Source of the DNA: Pseudomonadota bacterium
Lineage (GTDB): Bacteria > Pseudomonadota > Gammaproteobacteria > Burkholderiales > SG8-39
Direction of reading: 5' to 3'
Assembly: GCA_018241645.1 (NCBI GenBank)
Contig: JAFEDL010000061.1
Location: forward strand, 1-54,990
DNA: 54,990 nt
In this document: piece after piece, positions 54,188-54,990 of the stretch
Position numbering within the stretch: the first letter of the stretch is position 1
Layout of the letters: each line of letters opens with the position of its first letter
Notes under the pieces: generated by a model
Databases searched by the model: none
What the model was told of the DNA's origin: nothing
Seen by the model: only the letters and a program-made list of their open reading frames with translations
Made by a program: the position numbers and the translations under genes

Positions 54188-54655
54188 TCACTTTGCGCCG
54201 CGCTTGGCTTTCGTCGCGCGCTTCGCCTTCTTCGCGGCCGGGACGCGCTCTTCGGGGATCACGGCAAACACGTCGATTTCCATCAACAGCTCCGGGCGCG
54301 CCAACCCCTGCACGATGATTCCTGTCGAGACCGGGTGCACTCCCTTGAGCCATTTCCCCACCACCCGGTACACGGCCTCGCGATACGCCCGGTCTGTCAC
54401 GTAAATGACGATCTTGCAGACGTCCTCGAGCCTGGAGCCGGCCTCCTCGAGCAGGATCTTGAGGCAGCGCATCGCGTTCTCGGTCTGCGCGGCCGGGTCG
54501 TTGATGCCGTGGATCCTGCCCTTGAGGTCCATGCCGGTCTGGCCGCGCACGAACACCATGTTGCCTGCGCGCACCGCCATGCACAGGTCGTTGTCGATGT
54601 CCTGGCCCTTCCAGACATTGCGCGTATTGAACTTGCGGATTCTCGTGTGAACCAT
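54188..54655 (-). CDS. RidA (YjgF/YER057c/UK114) family protein
   Basis: A 155-residue RidA-family protein, starting MVHTRIRKFNTRNVWKGQDI at ATG 54655. It has the family features MVFVRGQTGMDLKGRIHG, AMRCLKILLEEAGSRLEDVC and the conserved Arg in ARPELLMEIDVFAVIPE. RidA enzymes hydrolyse reactive enamine/imine intermediates; some catabolic paralogs act as deaminases. A lysine-rich tail of about 20 residues (AAKKAKRATKAKRGAK) is unusual. Position beside a monooxygenase suggests a pathway-specific paralog rather than housekeeping RidA. Confidence 0.88.
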   Translation of the reverse strand: MVHTRIRKFNTRNVWKGQDIDNDLCMAVRAGNMVFVRGQTGMDLKGRIHGINDPAAQTENAMRCLKILLEEAGSRLEDVCKIVIYVTDRAYREAVYRVVGKWLKGVHPVSTGIIVQGLARPELLMEIDVFAVIPEERVPAAKKAKRATKAKRGAK

Positions 54656-54675
54656 GGTCCGTACTCCGGATGCGG

Positions 54676-54990
54676 TTATGCGGCGGACTTCATGCCGGCC
54701 GGGCGCGCCTGCGCGGGGGCGTCCACCCTGTCCGAAAGCCCGGCACATTTCTTGACCAGGTCGAGCGGGCCGGAAAAATCGAAGGACCCGTACAGCGCGG
54801 CCAGGTGGTTGAAGTGCGGCGCCTGGGCGAACTGCACGAAAGTGAGGCGGTGGCCCGCATAGTCGGAGTTCAGCAGGTCGCGCGCGAAGGCGAGCAGCTT
54901 GCGGCGGTCGTCCGCCACCCAGTTTTCGTTGAGCGAGTAGAACTTGTCCATCCACGACTTGGTGTCGTCCGACACGAAGGTGGAGTAGTT
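54676..54990 (-). CDS. HpaB-type flavin-dependent monooxygenase, C-terminal part (cut by window edge)
   Basis: The frame is open from the right window edge and ends at 54676, giving about 104 residues. The sequence NSDYAGHRLTFVQFAQAPHF and LYGSFDFSGPLDLVKKCAGL match the C-terminal helices of the 4-hydroxyphenylacetate 3-monooxygenase large-component family, which use reduced flavin to hydroxylate aromatic or heteroaromatic rings. Most of the protein, including the flavin site, lies beyond the window. The true start is outside, and the GTG at 54975 is only an internal codon. Confidence 0.85.
   Translation of the reverse strand, partial: NYSTFVSDDTKSWMDKFYSLNENWVADDRRKLLAFARDLLNSDYAGHRLTFVQFAQAPHFNHLAALYGSFDFSGPLDLVKKCAGLSDRVDAPAQARPAGMKSAA

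Noticed and set aside
49754-54862. Two very long plus-strand open frames (865 and 835 codons)
   Set aside because: They are antisense to the AsmA-like, nucleotidase, dioxygenase and RidA genes and have no family features; the opposite strand shows clear motifs.

Overview
This window looks like chromosomal DNA of a GC-rich betaproteobacterium. The lineage is inferred from gene order and family types, not from a database search. The indicators are a short-form HisG, an mla operon with mlaA inside it, the rpoN-hpf-ptsN-hprK-rapZ string that includes an HPr kinase, and a PrsK/PrsR-like regulatory pair. Coding density is very high, most neighbours overlap by 1-4 bases, and no gap exceeds 300 bases. 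I saw no tRNA, rRNA, insertion sequence or CRISPR array.

Layout. (1) 1-8.7 kb, minus strand: a conserved envelope and biosynthesis block transcribed mlaF-E-D-A-C-B, an ABC-2 exporter pair, ibaG (BolA family), murA, hisG, hisD (cut by the window edge). (2) 8.76-31.6 kb: a 23-kb MSHA-like type IV pilus locus. It holds an ABC ATPase, a PrsR-like sigma-54 activator, mshM/L/N/E/G, a fused PilM-PilN gene, PilO- and PilP-like genes, a large PilX-like protein, a minor prepilin, a class III adenylate cyclase, a PrsK-like histidine kinase on the opposite strand, an ABC-2 permease with a TPR-like partner, a major prepilin in its own transcription unit, and a PglL-type O-oligosaccharyltransferase. (3) 31.6-42 kb: a Kef-type antiporter, then kdsD-kdsC-lptC-lptA-lptB-rpoN-hpf-ptsN-hprK-rapZ and a Lon-N-domain gene. 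(4) 42-50 kb: mutY and a complete oligopeptide-type ABC importer with an M20 amidohydrolase inside the operon. (5) 50-55 kb, minus strand: an AsmA-like protein, a cN-I-type 5'-nucleotidase, a TauD-type dioxygenase, a RidA-family protein and the C-terminus of an HpaB-type monooxygenase.

How it fits together. The pilus locus is the most interesting part. Its major prepilin gene has a near-perfect sigma-54 promoter (GG-N10-GC at 29031-29044) and ends in a strong intrinsic terminator. The matching type of activator and a likely partner kinase lie near the two ends of the same locus, and rpoN itself is only about 8 kb away. A 14-base box upstream of the prepilin promoter recurs exactly upstream of the secretin gene. 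The assembly ATPase carries a degenerate c-di-GMP-type N-domain and the locus encodes an adenylate cyclase, so assembly may respond to two nucleotide second messengers as well as to the two-component system. A split ABC transporter (ATPase at one end, permease plus TPR protein at the other) parallels PilG/PilH/PilI of Myxococcus. In E. coli, as I recall it, the mla block and the kdsD-lpt-rpoN block are divergent near-neighbours; here the pilus locus sits between them.
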